Shown in pieces: positions 24,677-33,770 of a stretch of DNA of 64,000 nt. Source of the DNA: Streptomyces mirabilis (GTDB lineage Bacteria > Actinomycetota > Actinomycetes > Streptomycetales > Streptomycetaceae); assembly GCF_039503195.1 (NCBI RefSeq), contig NZ_JBCJKP010000001.1, positions 1,860,001 through 1,924,000 of the forward strand. The letters run 5' to 3'. Under the pieces are notes generated by a model. It was not told the origin of the DNA. It saw only the letters and a program-made list of their open reading frames with translations, and searched no databases. Numbering within the stretch: the first letter of the stretch is position 1; every line of letters begins with the position of its first letter. A program made the translations under genes and the position numbers.

Positions 24677-25903
24677 ATGACCGAGAAGACGATCACCGGG
24701 CCACTGCCGCCTGTCCGGCACTGGCCCGCCCTCGACCTGAAGGGCGTGGAATTCGACCCGGTCCTGACCGAGCTGATGCACGAGGGACCGGTCACCCGGA
24801 TCCAGCTGCCCAACGGCGAGGGCTGGGCCTGGCTGGTGACCCGCCACGACGATGTGCGCATGGTCACCAACGACCCACGGTTCAGCCGCGAGGCGGTCAT
24901 GGACCAGCCGGTCACCCGGCTCGCCCCGCACTTCATCCCGGTCCGCGGCGCGGTGGGCTTCCTGGACCCGCCCGACCACACCCGGCTGCGCCGCTCGGTG
25001 GCCGCGGCCTTCACGGCACGCGGGGTGGAGCGGGTCCGCGACAAGGCCCGGCGCACGCTCGACGAGATGGTCGACGAGCTGCTGCGGGTCGGACCGCCCG
25101 CCGATCTCACCGAGGCGGTCCTCACCCCCTTCCCCATCGCGGTCATCTGCGAGCTGATGGGCGTCCCTGCCGACGACCGGCAGGGCATGCACACCTGGAC
25201 GCAGCTGATCCTGTCCTCCGCGCACGGCGCCGAGGTCAGCGAGAGGGCCAAGGACGAGATGGGCGCCTACTTCAGGAAGCTCATCGGCGCCCGGAACGAC
25301 AGCAGGGACGAGGACGTCACCTCGCTGCTGGGCGCCGCCGTGGGCCGGGACGAGATCGGTATGGAGGAGGCCGTCGGACTCGCCGTCCTCCTCCAGATCG
25401 GCGGCGAGGCGGTCACGAACAACAGCGGGCAGATGTTCTACCTGCTCATGACCCGCCCGGCGCTGGCCGACCGGCTGCGCTCCGACCCTCGGATCCGCGC
25501 CCAGGCCATCGACGAGCTGCTGCGCTACATCCCGCACCGCAACATGGTCGGCCTGTCGCGGATCGCGAGGGAGGACGTCGAGATCAGGGGCGTACGGATC
25601 CGGGCCGGCGATCCGATCTACGTCTCGTACCTGGCCGCCAACCGCGACCCGGAGGTCTTCCCGGACCCGGAGCACATCGACTTCGAGCGCAGCCCCAATC
25701 CGCACGTGGCGTTCGGCTTCGGCCCGCACTACTGCCCGGGCGGGATGCTGGCCAGGCTGGAGTCGGAACTCCTGGTCGACGCGCTGGTGGACCGGCTGCC
25801 GGGGCTGCGGCTCGCCGTTCCCCCACGTCAGGTCCGGTTCAAGAAAGGCGCGTTGATCCGTGGCCCCGAAGCTCTGCCCGTGACGTGGAGAGCGACCCGA
25901 TGA
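24677..25903 (+). CDS. Cytochrome P450, biflaviolin synthase-like (CYP158A family)
   Basis: 408 residues from ATG 24677; a GTG at 24668 would add three residues and overlap the rppA stop. The heme loop is FGFGPHYCPGG, the K-helix motif ELLRY, and the I-helix IGGEAVTNN replaces the usual AGxxT, as in CYP158A enzymes. These couple two flaviolin molecules into dimers and trimers that form UV-protective pigment. Its position between rppA and the cupin copies the known S. coelicolor operon, which supports the assignment. Confidence 0.9.
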   Translation: MTEKTITGPLPPVRHWPALDLKGVEFDPVLTELMHEGPVTRIQLPNGEGWAWLVTRHDDVRMVTNDPRFSREAVMDQPVTRLAPHFIPVRGAVGFLDPPDHTRLRRSVAAAFTARGVERVRDKARRTLDEMVDELLRVGPPADLTEAVLTPFPIAVICELMGVPADDRQGMHTWTQLILSSAHGAEVSERAKDEMGAYFRKLIGARNDSRDEDVTSLLGAAVGRDEIGMEEAVGLAVLLQIGGEAVTNNSGQMFYLLMTRPALADRLRSDPRIRAQAIDELLRYIPHRNMVGLSRIAREDVEIRGVRIRAGDPIYVSYLAANRDPEVFPDPEHIDFERSPNPHVAFGFGPHYCPGGMLARLESELLVDALVDRLPGLRLAVPPRQVRFKKGALIRGPEALPVTWRATR

Positions 25904-26421
25904 CCATGACCGAAGGACTCCTCGTACCACCGGGTCACGGCCGGATCGTGCAAACCCCCGCCCAGCACGTGACGTTCAAGGTGACCGGCTCACACTCGCG
26001 CACCGCGTCCACCTTCGAGGTACTGGTACCGCCCGGGTTCGACGTGGGCGCCCACGTGCACACGCGCAGCGAGGAGCTGTTCTACGTGCTCGAAGGCGAG
26101 CTGGACGTGCTCGCCTTCGAGCCCCGGATCCGGACCCCCGACAACTGGCAGAAGTGGGAGTCGAGTTCGGGCAGCCGGGTGGTACGGGCAACCCCGGGCA
26201 CGGTCATCGTCGTGCCCCCGGGCTGTCCCCACGCCTTCTCCAACCCCACCGAGACCCGGGCGAAGATGTTCTTCCAGGCCTCCCCGCCCCCGGACCACGA
26301 GCGCTACTTCGAGGAGCTGCTGGAGATCCTCGGTTCTGGCGGCCCACCCGACCACGCGGCCATCGAGGAACTGAGGGCGCGATACGACATCGAGCAGCTC
26401 ACCCCTCTGAAGCTCCGGTGA
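25900..26421 (+). CDS. Cupin quinone-forming monooxygenase (MomA-like)
   Basis: 173 residues with one cupin domain. Motif 1 reads HVHTRSEELFYVLEG (about residues 51-65) and motif 2 PPGCPHAFSN. It overlaps the P450 stop by four bases (ATGA). In Streptomyces rppA operons the third gene is a cupin that oxidises tetrahydroxynaphthalene to flaviolin, and this gene has the same place and size. Its stop codon touches the stop of the convergent acyl-CoA dehydrogenase with no base between. Confidence 0.87.
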   Translation: MTMTEGLLVPPGHGRIVQTPAQHVTFKVTGSHSRTASTFEVLVPPGFDVGAHVHTRSEELFYVLEGELDVLAFEPRIRTPDNWQKWESSSGSRVVRATPGTVIVVPPGCPHAFSNPTETRAKMFFQASPPPDHERYFEELLEILGSGGPPDHAAIEELRARYDIEQLTPLKLR

Positions 26422-27651
26422 CTACCGAATCGGCATCCCGGAAAGCGTCCGAGCGATCACCAGCCGCTGAATCTCACTCGTACCCTCAAAAATGGTGTAA
26501 ATGGCCGCATCCCGGTGCATCCGCTCCACCGGATACTCGCGGGTGTAGCCATTTCCACCCAGGATCTGGATCGCCTGACCGGTGACCTTCTTCGCCGTCT
26601 CACTGGCGAACAACTTGGACATCGACCCCTCGGCCGCGGTGAACGGCTTCCCGTTGACCGCCATCCACGAAGCCCGCCAGACCAGCAGACGCGCGGCATC
26701 GATCGACGTACGCATGTCGGCGAGCTGGAACGCGACACCCTGGTTGTCGACGATCGGACGCCCGAACTGCTCACGCGTCATCGCATAGTCGAGGGCGACC
26801 TCGTACGCGGCGCGGGCCGTGCCCACCGCCATGGCCCCGACCGCCGGACGCGACGCCTCGAACGTGGCCATCGCGGCGTTCTTCACCCGCTCGCCGCCGC
26901 CCGCCTTGGCGCGCTCCCGGGCGCGGGCCAGGCGCTCGTCCAGCTTCGCCTTGCCGCCGAGCAGGCAGGACCCGGGGACGCGGACGTCGTCGAGGACGAC
27001 CTCCGCGGTGTGCGAGGCACGAATGCCGTGCTTCTTGAACTTCTGGCCCTGGGAGAGGCCCGGCGTGCTCGGCGGCACGATGAAGGAGGCGTGCCCCTTG
27101 GAGCCGAGGTCCGGGTCGACGACCGCGACGACGACATGGACATTGGCGATGCCACCGTTGGTCGCCCAGGTCTTGGTGCCGTTGAGCACCCACTCGTCCT
27201 TGGCCTCGTCATAGACGGCACGCGTGCGCATCGAGGCGACGTCGGAGCCGGCGTCGGGCTCGGAGGAGCAGAAGGCAGCGACCTTGACATCGTTGGCGTC
27301 GCCGTACATCTGCGGGATCCAGGTGCCGATCTGCTCCTCGGTGCCGTTGGCGAGGACGCCCACGGCGGCCAGGCCGGTGCCGACGATCGACAGGGCGATG
27401 CCCGCGTCGCCCCAGAACAGCTCCTCCATGGCCATGGGTATGCCGAGACCGGTCGGGTCGAAGTACTGCTGGGCGTAGAAGTCCAGGGAGTAGATGCCGA
27501 CCTTCGCGGCTTCCTGGATGACCGGCCAGGGAGTCTCCTCGCGCTCGTCCCACTCGGCGGCCGCGGGGCGGATCACCTCGGCGGCGAACCCGTGGAGCCA
27601 GTCGCGGACCTCCCTCTGTTCGTCGTTGAGCTCCATGGTGAACTCGGCCAT
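26422..27651 (-). CDS. Acyl-CoA dehydrogenase
   Basis: 409 residues of classical acyl-CoA dehydrogenase: [15 protein letters not shown] at about 127-141, [33 protein letters not shown] and the C-terminal [18 protein letters not shown] followed by [15 protein letters not shown]. It is the short- or medium-chain type and contributes to fatty-acid or branched-chain oxidation. A divergent TetR regulator and palindromes in the shared gap indicate dedicated repression, probably relieved by an acyl-CoA. Confidence 0.92.
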   Translation of the reverse strand: MAEFTMELNDEQREVRDWLHGFAAEVIRPAAAEWDEREETPWPVIQEAAKVGIYSLDFYAQQYFDPTGLGIPMAMEELFWGDAGIALSIVGTGLAAVGVLANGTEEQIGTWIPQMYGDANDVKVAAFCSSEPDAGSDVASMRTRAVYDEAKDEWVLNGTKTWATNGGIANVHVVVAVVDPDLGSKGHASFIVPPSTPGLSQGQKFKKHGIRASHTAEVVLDDVRVPGSCLLGGKAKLDERLARARERAKAGGGERVKNAAMATFEASRPAVGAMAVGTARAAYEVALDYAMTREQFGRPIVDNQGVAFQLADMRTSIDAARLLVWRASWMAVNGKPFTAAEGSMSKLFASETAKKVTGQAIQILGGNGYTREYPVERMHRDAAIYTIFEGTSEIQRLVIARTLSGMPIR

Positions 27652-27676
27652 GACCCCTCCAGCACTGCACTAAAGT

Positions 27677-27717
27677 GTTACTTGCGGTAACTGGAGTCTG
27701 TTACTGATCAGTAGTAA
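27677..27717. promoter_or_regulatory. Operators between acyl-CoA dehydrogenase and TetR genes
   Basis: Two dyads lie side by side: GTTAC-TTGCG-GTAAC (27677-27691) and TTACTGATCAGTAGTAA (27701-27717), the latter with the perfect core ACTGATCAGT. A further half site GTGTTACTT lies at 27772-27780, closer to the TetR gene. The shared TTAC/GTAA arms suggest one protein binds all three, and the divergent TetR regulator is the obvious candidate. Confidence 0.55.
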
Positions 27718-27820
27718 AAGTCAACTCCCACGTTCCGCTCGGCAGCCCGTTCGATACGCATGGGCCGATGAGTGTTACTTTGCGCAGGCGTCGCCGAATC
27801 ACCACGGGTGGGGAGAAATC

Positions 27821-28465
27821 ATGGACACCACACAGCGAACCGACCAGCAGAGGTCCGCCGACCGCCGCCGGCGCGAGCTGCTGGAGGCCGCCGACAGAGT
27901 GGTGCTCCGCGACGGCCCCGGGGCCTCGATGAACGCCATCGCCGCCGAAGCGGGCATCACCAAGCCGATCCTGTACCGCCACTTCGGCGACAAGGGTGGA
28001 CTGTACGCGGCCCTGGCCAAGCGGCACACCGACGCCCTCCTCGGAGCGCTGCGGGCCGCGCTGGACGCCCCCGCGGAGCGCCGGGAGCGGGTGGAGGCCA
28101 CGCTCGACACGTATCTCGCGGCCATCGAGGCGCACCCTCAGGTCTACCGCTTCCTGATGCACCCCACGGAGGGCGCCTCGTCCGCCGACCAGGGCTTCGA
28201 CCTGGGCAAGCACTCCGCGCCGCTGCTGCGCCGCATGGGCGAGGAGTTGGCCGAGGTCATCGAGGAACGGGTGGATCTCGGACCGGGCAGTCAGCAGTTG
28301 GCGCGGGTGTGGGGGCACGGGATCGTCGGCATGATGCATGCCGCCGGGGACTGGTGGCTCGGTGAGCAGCCGTGCTCCCGGGCCGAGTTGGTACGGAGTC
28401 TGGCCGACCTGCTGTGGGGCCGGCTGGCCGCGGCCGGCGATCGTGTCGGGGGTCCCGGGTTCTGA
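27821..28465 (+). CDS. TetR family regulator
   Basis: 214 residues. The N-terminal DNA-binding domain contains GASMNAIAAEAGITKPILYRHFGDK (about 34-58), the TetR recognition helix. The C-terminal domain is similar to the fatty-acid-responsive TetR proteins of actinobacteria. It is divergent from an acyl-CoA dehydrogenase and shares the TTAC/GTAA operators with it, so autoregulation plus control of that gene is likely. Ligand not determined. Confidence 0.9.
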   Translation: MDTTQRTDQQRSADRRRRELLEAADRVVLRDGPGASMNAIAAEAGITKPILYRHFGDKGGLYAALAKRHTDALLGALRAALDAPAERRERVEATLDTYLAAIEAHPQVYRFLMHPTEGASSADQGFDLGKHSAPLLRRMGEELAEVIEERVDLGPGSQQLARVWGHGIVGMMHAAGDWWLGEQPCSRAELVRSLADLLWGRLAAAGDRVGGPGF

Positions 28466-28479
28466 GGTCGGGTGTCTGC

Positions 28480-28600
28480 TGCGGGTTCGTGGCTGGTCGC
28501 GCGGTTCTCCGCAGCCCTCAGAGCGGGGCGCGCAGGTCGGCGCCCCTCCAGGGGCGCGGGTAACCGCGCGCTCAGCCGAAAACAACCCGCAGCCGGCCCG
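28480..28600. repeat. Inverted pair of Streptomyces intergenic repeats
   Basis: Between two convergent genes lie two copies of a common Streptomyces intergenic element in opposite orientation. The left copy has CTGCGGGTTCGTGGCTGG then TCGCGCGGTTCTCCGC. The right copy is its complement, ending AACCCGCAGCCGGCCC. Related copies occur at 32580 and 63484 in this window. These elements sit after gene ends and form hairpins, so they may act as bidirectional terminators. Confidence 0.6.
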
Positions 28601-28606
28601 CGAAGC

Positions 28607-29146
28607 TCAGCGCCCCCAAGACGCCCGCGCCGCCTGCCTCATCACCCGGCGCCGGCGCCAACCGCTCAACCGGTCCACGTACAGACCACCCTCCAGATGG
28701 TCGTACTCGTGCTGCAGACACCGGGCGAACCACCCCGTGCCCCGCACCGACACCGGCTCCCCGTCCACCCTGAAACCCTCGACAACGGCGTGGTCGTACC
28801 GCTCCGTCCCCGCTTCCAGGCCGGGCAGCGAGAGACAGCCCTCCGGCCCGCGCAGCACCACTCCGTCCGCCTCGACGAGACGGGGGTTCACCACGTGTCC
28901 CAGATGGCGGACATCCTCGTCGTCCGGGCAGTCGTACACGAAGACCCGCGACGCGACGCCGACCTGGTTCGCGGCGAGGCCGACGCCCTGGGCGGCGTAC
29001 ATCGTCGCGAACATGTCCTCGACGAGTTGCGCGAGTTCGGGACCGAAGTCCGTGACGTCTTCACACGGTGTGTGCAGAACGGGGTCGCCGAGCAGAGTCA
29101 CCGGCCGGACGCGCCCTCGGGTGCCGGGGATGGAGCCGTGTCGCAT
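28607..29146 (-). CDS. def: Peptide deformylase
   Basis: 179 residues with all three deformylase motifs: [10 protein letters not shown] (about 54-63), EGCLSLPG with metal ligand Cys104, and QHEYDHLEG with His146, Glu147 and His150. It removes the formyl group from nascent proteins; Streptomyces genomes carry several paralogues. ATG 29146 was chosen because upstream codons in the same frame lack coding bias. The gene is monocistronic and convergent with the TetR gene. Confidence 0.93.
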   Translation of the reverse strand: MRHGSIPGTRGRVRPVTLLGDPVLHTPCEDVTDFGPELAQLVEDMFATMYAAQGVGLAANQVGVASRVFVYDCPDDEDVRHLGHVVNPRLVEADGVVLRGPEGCLSLPGLEAGTERYDHAVVEGFRVDGEPVSVRGTGWFARCLQHEYDHLEGGLYVDRLSGWRRRRVMRQAARASWGR

Positions 29147-29300
29147 GGCGGCAAGGGTACGGTCCTCATGGGCGCGCGAATGTCGCGCGGGCACCGTGGA
29201 GGTGCCGCGATTCGGGCACGTGAGTGGATCTCGATAGGCTGAGGCCCACACGGTGCCGGGGGCAGAGGCGCGGCGCGTACGCAAGGAGGATCGAGAAACG

Positions 29301-30539
29301 ATGTCAGGCAACTCGGACCCGCTGACGCCGCGGGCCAAGCTGGCCGTGACGGCGGGCAAGGCGGCGGCGGCCGTCTCGCGGGCCGCCGGACGCGGCAGCG
29401 GATCGGTGATCGGCGGCCGGGTGGCACTCAAGCTCGACCCCGATCTGCTGGCCAGGCTCGCCACCCACCTGGACGTGATCCTGGTGTCGGCGACCAACGG
29501 CAAGACCACGACCACCCGGCTGATCGCGGAGGCGCTGCGCGCCGCGGGCCCGGTCGTGTCCAACGCGCTGGGCGCCAACATGCCGGCCGGTATCACCTCG
29601 GCCCTCGCCGGGGGTTCGGACGCGAAGTTCGCGGTCATCGAGGTCGACGAGAAGTACCTCGCGGGTGTCGCCCGCGACACCGACCCGAAGTGCATCGCCC
29701 TGCTCAATCTCTCCCGCGACCAGCTCGACCGGGCCGCCGAGACCCGGATGATGGCCGAGCACTGGCGCGAGGGCCTGGCCGGTTCCAAGGCCGTCGTGGT
29801 CGCCAACGCCGACGACCCGCTCGTCGTGTGGGCCGCTTCCTCCTCGCCGAACGTCATGTGGGTGGCGGCCGGTCAGATGTGGAAGGACGACGCCTGGTCC
29901 TGCCCGTCCTGCGGCGGTGTGATGCAGCGCCCCGGAGACGACTGGTTCTGCGGCGACTGCGGCTTCCGCCGTCCGACGCCGACCTGGGCGCTGTCCGGGG
30001 ACCACGTCCTCGACCCGCACGGCTCCGCGTGGCCGATCCACCTCCAGCTGCCCGGCCGGGCCAACAAGGCGAACGCCGCCTCGTCGGCCGCCGTCGCCGC
30101 GGTCTTCGGGGTGCCCCCGCAGGTCGCCCTGGAGCGCATGTACCAGGTGCAGGCGGTCGCCGGACGCTACGACGTGGTGCAGTTCATGCAGCGCGACCTG
30201 CGTCTGCTGCTCGCCAAGAACCCGGCGGGCTGGCTCGAGACGTTCTCCCTGATCGACCCGCCGCCGACCCCGGTCATCCTGTCCGTGAACGCGCGGGGCG
30301 CCGACGGTACCGACACCTCCTGGCTGTGGGACGTCGACTACACCCGACTGACCGGGCACCCCATCTTCGTGCTCGGCGACCGCAAGCTCGACCTCGCCGT
30401 GCGTCTCGAGGTCGCCAACCAGTCCTTCCAGGTCTGCGAGAACCTCGACCAGGCGGTGCAGCTCGCCCCGCCCGGTCGCATCGAGGTCATCGCGAACTAC
30501 ACCGCATTCCAGGATTTGAGGCGTCGTGTCGGCAACTGA
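29301..30539 (+). CDS. murT: Lipid II isoglutaminyl synthase subunit MurT
   Basis: 412 residues of the Mur-ligase superfamily. The ATP-binding loop is [10 protein letters not shown] (about 63-72). A MurT-specific zinc ribbon is seen as Cys201/Cys204 and Cys217/Cys220. The C-terminal region ends in the domain that contacts GatD. With GatD it amidates the alpha-carboxyl of D-glutamate in lipid II using glutamine-derived ammonia. GGAGGAT lies before the ATG. GatD follows 22 bases downstream, forming a two-gene operon. Confidence 0.94.
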   Translation: MSGNSDPLTPRAKLAVTAGKAAAAVSRAAGRGSGSVIGGRVALKLDPDLLARLATHLDVILVSATNGKTTTTRLIAEALRAAGPVVSNALGANMPAGITSALAGGSDAKFAVIEVDEKYLAGVARDTDPKCIALLNLSRDQLDRAAETRMMAEHWREGLAGSKAVVVANADDPLVVWAASSSPNVMWVAAGQMWKDDAWSCPSCGGVMQRPGDDWFCGDCGFRRPTPTWALSGDHVLDPHGSAWPIHLQLPGRANKANAASSAAVAAVFGVPPQVALERMYQVQAVAGRYDVVQFMQRDLRLLLAKNPAGWLETFSLIDPPPTPVILSVNARGADGTDTSWLWDVDYTRLTGHPIFVLGDRKLDLAVRLEVANQSFQVCENLDQAVQLAPPGRIEVIANYTAFQDLRRRVGN

Positions 30540-30561
30540 GCAGCCACGGAGGACCAAGAGA

Positions 30562-31290
30562 ATGAGTGACAACAGCCTGCGCCTGGTGTGGATCTACCCG
30601 GACCTGCTGAGCACCTACGGCGACCAGGGCAACGCCCTCGTCGTGGAGCGCCGGGCCCGCCAGCGCGGTCTCGACGTCGCCCGTCTCGACGTACGCAGCG
30701 ACCAGCCGATCCCGACCTCCGGCGACATCTATCTGATCGGTGGCGGCGAGGACCGGCCGCAGCGGCTCGCCGCGGAGCGTCTGCGCCGCGACGGCGGTCT
30801 GCACCGCGCGGTGGGCAACGGCGCGATCGTCTTCTCGGTCTGCGCCGGCTACCAGATCCTCGGCCACGAGTTCATCAACGACCTCGGGCAGCGCGAGCCC
30901 GGCCTCGGCCTGCTCGACGTGGTCTCGGTACGCGGCGAGGGCGAGCGGTGCGTCGGTGACGTACTCGGAGACATCGACCCGCGCCTCGGCCTGCCGCAGC
31001 TGACCGGGTTCGAGAACCACCAGGGCGTCACCCACCTCGGCCCCACCGCGCGTCCGTTCGCGCAGGTGCGGCTCGGCAAGGGCAACGGCACCGGCGACGG
31101 CACCGAGGGCGCGTACAACGACACGGTCTTCGGCACGTACATGCACGGGCCCGTGCTCGCCCGCAACCCGCAGATCGCGGACCTGCTGCTGAAGCTGGCG
31201 CTCGACGTGAACGCGCTGCCGCCGATCGACGACCGCTGGTACGAGGCGCTCCGGGGCGAGCGCATCTCCGCGGCGCAGCAGCCCGCCTGA
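30562..31290 (+). CDS. gatD: Lipid II isoglutaminyl synthase glutaminase subunit GatD
   Basis: 242 residues of class I glutamine amidotransferase type. The nucleophile is Cys94 in FSVCAGYQ, the same position as in characterised GatD. The catalytic His lies in GTYMHGPVLARNP, and the N-terminal YPDLLSTYGDQGN is diagnostic of the CobB/CobQ-like GatD group. It releases ammonia from glutamine for MurT. A terminator hairpin follows at 31331. Confidence 0.94.
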   Translation: MSDNSLRLVWIYPDLLSTYGDQGNALVVERRARQRGLDVARLDVRSDQPIPTSGDIYLIGGGEDRPQRLAAERLRRDGGLHRAVGNGAIVFSVCAGYQILGHEFINDLGQREPGLGLLDVVSVRGEGERCVGDVLGDIDPRLGLPQLTGFENHQGVTHLGPTARPFAQVRLGKGNGTGDGTEGAYNDTVFGTYMHGPVLARNPQIADLLLKLALDVNALPPIDDRWYEALRGERISAAQQPA

Positions 31291-31330
31291 ACGGTCGGCC
31301 AACAACGGACAAACGGTACGGGATGTCCAC

Positions 31331-31364
31331 AGGGCGCGCTCGAGGGATACCTCAAGCGCGCCCT
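31331..31364 (+). terminator. Terminator after murT-gatD
   Basis: AGGGCGCGCT at 31331-31340 pairs with AGCGCGCCCT at 31355-31364; inside, GAGG pairs with CCTC across a GATA loop, with a single C-A mismatch between the two stems. It lies 40 bases past the gatD stop. Confidence 0.7.
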
Positions 31365-31549
31365 AGGCGTATCCGGCACGGTGTACCCAGGTCGGGCCCG
31401 CCTGACCGCATGTCCGCTCACTTGTGCGGCCACGTCCACCAGGCGGACGCCGGCTACGGCACCACCCCGTCCCGCCGGTAGGGTGACCGGGATTCCAGCC
31501 GGACAGCGTGGTCCGGTACCCGGCCCACGTTGAGAAGGTATTTCGGGCT

Positions 31550-32575
31550 ATGCGCATTGGTGTCCTCACGTCCGGCGGCGACTGCCCCGGCCTGAACGCC
31601 GTCATCCGGTCCGTCGTGCACCGCGCCGTCGTCGACCACGGCGACGAGGTCATCGGCTTCCGGGACGGCTGGAAGGGGCTTCTGGAGTGCGACTACCTGA
31701 AGCTCGACCTCGACGCGGTGAGCGGCATCCTGGCTCGCGGCGGCACGATCCTCGGTTCCTCCCGGGTCCAGCCCGCGCAGCTGCGTGACGGCGTGGAGCG
31801 GGCCAAGGGCCATGTCGAGGAGCTCGGCCTCGACGCGATCATCCCGATCGGCGGCGAGGGCACGCTGAAGGCGGCCCGGCTGCTCTCGGACAACGGCCTG
31901 CCCATCGTCGGCGTGCCGAAGACCATCGACAACGACATCGCCGTGACGGACGTGACCTTCGGCTTCGACACGGCCGTCGGCGTCGCGACCGAGGCTCTGG
32001 ACCGGCTGAAGACCACCGCCGAGTCCCACCAGCGGGTGCTGATCGTGGAGGTCATGGGCCGCCACACGGGCTGGATCGCCCTGCACTCCGGCATGGCGGC
32101 GGGTGCGCACGCCATCGTCGTCCCCGAACGCCCCTTCGACATCGAGGAGTTGGCCGCGCGGGTCGGCGAGCGTTTCGAGGCGGGCAAGCGGTTCGCGATC
32201 GTCGTCGCCGCGGAGGGGGCGAAGCCTCGCCCGGGCACCATGGAGTTCGACGAGGGCGGCAAGGACGTCTACGGGCACGAGCGCTTCGCCGGCATCGCCC
32301 GGCAGCTCTCCCTGGAGCTGGAGGAGCGCCTCGGCAAGGAGGCCCGGCCGGTGATCCTCGGGCACGTCCAGCGCGGGGGGACCCCGACGGCGTACGACCG
32401 CGTGCTCGCCACGCGGTTCGGCTGGCACGCGGTGGAGGCCGCGCATCGCGGCGACTTCGGGAAGATGACCGCGCTGCGGGGGACCGACATCGTCATGGTG
32501 TCGCTCGCGGAGGCGGTGGAGAGCCTGAAGACGGTTCCTGAGGAGCGCTACGCGGAAGCGGAGTGCGTGCTCTGA
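31550..32575 (+). CDS. pfkA: 6-phosphofructokinase
   Basis: 341 residues. The phosphofructokinase motifs are SGGDCPGLN (8-16), PIGGEGT (about 100), GVPKTIDND (about 121-129, with the catalytic Asp) and MGRHTGW. The nucleotide loop reads GGEGT and the sugar loop carries Lys (PKTIDND), combinations seen in actinomycete group III enzymes. Those include ATP- and PPi-dependent members, so the phosphoryl donor is not certain. The enzyme makes fructose 1,6-bisphosphate in glycolysis. ATG 31550 follows GAGAAGG; the longer frame has no ribosome binding site. Confidence 0.93.
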   Translation: MRIGVLTSGGDCPGLNAVIRSVVHRAVVDHGDEVIGFRDGWKGLLECDYLKLDLDAVSGILARGGTILGSSRVQPAQLRDGVERAKGHVEELGLDAIIPIGGEGTLKAARLLSDNGLPIVGVPKTIDNDIAVTDVTFGFDTAVGVATEALDRLKTTAESHQRVLIVEVMGRHTGWIALHSGMAAGAHAIVVPERPFDIEELAARVGERFEAGKRFAIVVAAEGAKPRPGTMEFDEGGKDVYGHERFAGIARQLSLELEERLGKEARPVILGHVQRGGTPTAYDRVLATRFGWHAVEAAHRGDFGKMTALRGTDIVMVSLAEAVESLKTVPEERYAEAECVL

Positions 32576-32579
32576 GGGT

Positions 32580-32655
32580 TCGTTCTCGGCTGCGGCAGCA
32601 TCGTGGCTTGTCGCGCAGTTCCCCGCGCCCCTGACGGGGCGCTGCACTGACCCCG
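32580..32655. repeat. Streptomyces intergenic repeat copy
   Basis: Directly after the phosphofructokinase stop is a copy of the same element as at 28480, recognisable by GCTTGTCGCGCAGTTCCCC then GCGCCCCTGACGGGGCGC, the latter forming a short hairpin. It probably helps terminate transcription before the ctaG gene. Confidence 0.55.
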
Positions 32656-32731
32656 GTCACAGGTGTGGCCGGGGTCAGTCCTACTCTGGTTCGGACAGAC
32701 AGCGCACAACGTACGAATCAGGAGCCGGCGG

Positions 32732-33685
32732 ATGGATCACAGCGGGCACGGCATGACCATGGATCTGCCGCCGTTCACGCTGGGGCGGGGGCTCGAGTGG
32801 TCCGCGGACCCGTTCTTCCTCGTCGCCTGCCTGGTGGGACTCGGCCTGTACGGCTGGGGGGTTGTGCGGCTCGCGCGGCGCGGTGACAAGTGGTCGGTCG
32901 GGCGGACCATCGCCTTCGTGCTCGGCGTGCTGACCGTGATGCTCGTGATGTGCACCAAGCTGAACGACTACGGCATGGTCATGTTCAGCGTGCACATGGT
33001 GCAGCACATGGTGATCAGCATGCTCTCGCCGATCCTGATCCTGCTCGGAGCGCCGATCACACTGGCGCTGCGCGCGCTGCCGGTGGCCGCCACGCGAGGC
33101 AACAAGGGGCCGCGCGAACTCCTCCTGATGTTCCTGCACAGCCGCTACATGCGGATCATCACGCATCCGGCGTTCACGATCCCGCTGTTCATCGCGAGCC
33201 TGTACGCGCTGTACTTCTCCCCCATCTTCGACTTCCTGATGGGCTCCAAGACCGGGCACATCGCGATGATGTGCCACTTCCTCGCCGTCGGCCTGGTCTT
33301 CTTCTGGCCGATCATGGGCGTCGACCCCGGACCGCACCGGCCGGGCTATCTGATGCGGATGCTGGAGCTGTTCGCGGGCATGCCGTTCCACGCGTTCTTC
33401 GGTATCGCGCTGATGATGGCGTCCGCGCCGATGGTGGAGACGTACAAGAACCCGCCCGCCTCGCTCGGCATCGACGCGCTCTCCGACCAGAGCGCCGCGG
33501 GCGGCATCGCCTGGGCGTTCAGCGAGATCCCCTCCGTCCTCGTGCTGATCGCGCTGCTCTTCCAGTGGTACGCCTCCGAGAAGCGGCAGGCCCGCCGCAC
33601 GGACCGGGCCGCCGACCGCGACGGTGACAAGGAACTCGAGGCGTACAACGCCTATCTGGCCTCACTCAACGCACGCGGCCGCTGA
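32732..33685 (+). CDS. Cytochrome c oxidase assembly factor, CtaG_actinobac type
   Basis: 317 residues with seven or more hydrophobic helices. His-rich motifs HMVQHMVISML and a conserved ...PGYLMRMLELFAGMPFHAFFG segment define the actinobacterial caa3_CtaG family. The N-terminus MDHSGHGM is also Met/His-rich, in keeping with copper handling. The family is thought to deliver copper to cytochrome c oxidase. The gene is alone and followed by a distinct promoter region. Assignment to family is sure; the role is from the family. Confidence 0.9.
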   Translation: MDHSGHGMTMDLPPFTLGRGLEWSADPFFLVACLVGLGLYGWGVVRLARRGDKWSVGRTIAFVLGVLTVMLVMCTKLNDYGMVMFSVHMVQHMVISMLSPILILLGAPITLALRALPVAATRGNKGPRELLLMFLHSRYMRIITHPAFTIPLFIASLYALYFSPIFDFLMGSKTGHIAMMCHFLAVGLVFFWPIMGVDPGPHRPGYLMRMLELFAGMPFHAFFGIALMMASAPMVETYKNPPASLGIDALSDQSAAGGIAWAFSEIPSVLVLIALLFQWYASEKRQARRTDRAADRDGDKELEAYNAYLASLNARGR

Positions 33686-33770
33686 ATTAACTTTGCAATT
33701 CACCTTGCGTGAAGGGCTTTTCGGTTCAGTAGCATGGGGGACAACGGGGGAAACCGCAGGGGGAGCGGTC

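Noticed and set aside
29147..29857. N-terminal extension of peptide deformylase
   Set aside because: The extra residues are low-complexity and antisense to murT. Deformylase domains begin shortly after the chosen ATG.
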